DNA from: an uncultured Eubacteriales bacterium
Lineage (GTDB): Bacteria; Bacillota; Clostridia; Peptostreptococcales; Anaerovoracaceae
Direction of reading: 5' to 3'
DNA length: 64,000 nucleotides
NCBI GenBank assembly: GCA_902778585.1
Contig: CACYYD010000001.1
Location: 124,001-188,000, forward strand
The notes under the pieces are model-generated. The model saw only the letters and a list, made by a program, of their open reading frames with translations, was not told where the DNA came from and did no database searches. Positions 62,873 through 64,000 of this stretch are shown piece by piece (position 1 is the first letter of the stretch; each line of letters begins with the position of its first letter). The translations under genes and the position numbers were made by a program.

Positions 62873-64000
62873 TTGGAAGAAGAAAGAAAGACCCTCGAAC
62901 TGAATATTGAAGATAATGCCGGCGGGCAGGATGAGAGTCCCGGCGGAGTTACAAACGATACGATCGAATACACGCTTCTTGTGCACGAGATCCCCGAACT
63001 CCTGAAAGAGCAGGAGGCTCTGGAGGCCGCACAGGACGCGGCGCCGGAGGTGATTCCTGCGGAGGCGGTTTCTGCCGGAGATACTGAACAGGAGACAGAG
63101 GCGGAGCCGGCAGGTGTGAGCGATGAAACGATCGAGTACACTTTGCTTGCGCATGAGATCCCGACGCTTATCCGGGAAGGATATGTGCCTAAGGGTCCTG
63201 AGTCTGAAAAAGCAGAGCCGGAAAAAACCGGAGGGCAGTCCGGCGAAGCGGAAGCGGATGATCAGGATCAGACAGGGAATACGGTCTCTGACGACGAGAG
63301 GAAGACAAAATACGGGCTTCCGGTAGACAGACCTGAGACCAAAGAGCTTGCCTACAAGATGGAGGCGCGCCGCCGCTATAAGGAAAGAAAAAGGCGCAGC
63401 TTCAGGACGCGCTTCTATGTGGGCATCACACTGATCGTGCTGCTTATAGCCTTTGCCATATTGTCCGTATCGGGAATATTCACCGTGGATTCGATCGAAG
63501 TAAGGGGAAATACCCATTACTCGGCAGAAGAGATCATAAACATGGGTCATGCTGTACCTGGACGCAACCTGATATACCATGCCAACAAAGAGGAGATAAC
63601 GGGATATCTTGAGCAGAACCCGTATATCAAGACTGCAAAGGTATCACGCAAGCTACCGTCGACTCTGGTCATAAGCGTGACTGAGAGGACCGAGCGGCTG
63701 GCCTTCGGATATGACGATGACTACCTCATCATGGATGAGGACGGCATACTGCTGAAGAAGACCAGAAACGAGCCTAAGATAACACTCGTTGAAGGTCTGG
63801 TGGTCAGCAGGATAAAGCTAGGCGAAAAGATAGGGACTGAGGACAACGAAAGATTCAACAAGGTCCTTGAGCTTGTGCAGAAAACGGCCAAGGCAGACCT
63901 GTATTTTGTAAAGATCGACATCTCAAGCGAGAAGAGAGTAAAGGCATATATTTACGATACGCTGGCAGTCAGGACGGATTATGACACACTGATAGCCAAT
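62873..64000 (+). CDS. divIB: Cell division protein DivIB/FtsQ with repeat-bearing cytoplasmic tail (3' end outside window)
   Basis: The frame runs open from a TTG at 62873 to the window edge: 376 residues. Residues 1-180 are a long acidic, Pro/Glu-rich cytoplasmic tail that turns basic near the membrane. One helix (about 181-202) precedes a POTRA domain (SIEVRGNTHYSAEEI) and the FtsQ/DivIB beta domain. The tail holds two copies of a 19-residue motif, at residues 28-46 and 84-102, both with TIEYTLL and HEIP. Typical DivIB tails are 20-60 residues. The TTG is five bases after the murG stop; a later start cannot be excluded. Confidence 0.88.
   Translation, partial: MEEERKTLELNIEDNAGGQDESPGGVTNDTIEYTLLVHEIPELLKEQEALEAAQDAAPEVIPAEAVSAGDTEQETEAEPAGVSDETIEYTLLAHEIPTLIREGYVPKGPESEKAEPEKTGGQSGEAEADDQDQTGNTVSDDERKTKYGLPVDRPETKELAYKMEARRRYKERKRRSFRTRFYVGITLIVLLIAFAILSVSGIFTVDSIEVRGNTHYSAEEIINMGHAVPGRNLIYHANKEEITGYLEQNPYIKTAKVSRKLPSTLVISVTERTERLAFGYDDDYLIMDEDGILLKKTRNEPKITLVEGLVVSRIKLGEKIGTEDNERFNKVLELVQKTAKADLYFVKIDISSEKRVKAYIYDTLAVRTDYDTLIAN

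Overview
The window reads as a chromosomal segment of an anaerobic, amino-acid- and purine-fermenting member of the Clostridia (Bacillota). Support comes from sigma-A-type promoters with strong Shine-Dalgarno sequences, a HrcA/CIRCE site before clpB, the order of the division and cell-wall (dcw) cluster, the glycyl-radical enzymes, and a selenium/molybdenum hydroxylase gene set. The genus cannot be named from the sequence alone.

Region 1 (1-20317) is a large purine/urate catabolic locus. It matches the E. coli yge/ygf-xdh gene set: the end of xdhA, then xdhB, xdhC, ygfM, xdhD, ssnA, ygfK, yqeB, a polyferredoxin, a second fused molybdenum hydroxylase, hyuA, ygeW, a carbamate kinase, a YheO/DauR-like regulator on the opposite strand, and ygeY. 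The set fits anaerobic purine ring reduction and opening, carbamoyl transfer and ATP recovery through carbamoyl phosphate. ygeX, usually part of the set, is absent here. A 16-base palindrome-containing sequence is repeated exactly before ygeW and before ygeY, next to the regulator gene.

Region 2 (20391-21702) is a small regulatory island. A 62-residue Cro-like protein and a LexA/CI-like S24 repressor are convergent. Near-identical 21-base operators sit inside the promoters of the Cro-like gene and of an unknown 80-residue protein, and a degenerate copy lies before the repressor. Region 3 (21776-30248) holds xpt, an alpha/beta hydrolase, a membrane-anchored MurF-like ligase, ddl with a Gly/Lys insert, and then a glycyl-radical activase, trans-4-hydroxyproline dehydratase and a proline iminopeptidase.

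Region 4 (30263-43770) holds CIRCE-clpB, a transporter remnant, an MFS transporter, ridA, a zinc-type macrodomain protein, a probable 8-oxoguanine deaminase, birA, a U32 peptidase, a stand-alone STAS protein, a STAS-kinase-RsbW triple fusion, an 11-mer-repeat protein and queT. Region 5 (43846-53864) holds a GPH transporter, a DUF4015 envelope protein, an Old Yellow Enzyme-type flavoprotein, a uridine-kinase-like protein, an NhaC antiporter, a small membrane protein and a short-chain dehydrogenase.

Region 6 (53865-64000) is the dcw cluster: mraZ, rsmH, ftsL, a PASTA-bearing PBP, mraY, murD, ftsW, murG and the start of divIB/ftsQ. murE and murF are missing from their usual place. The DivIB cytoplasmic tail carries two copies of an unusual motif. 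No tRNA, rRNA, CRISPR array or insertion sequence was recognised.
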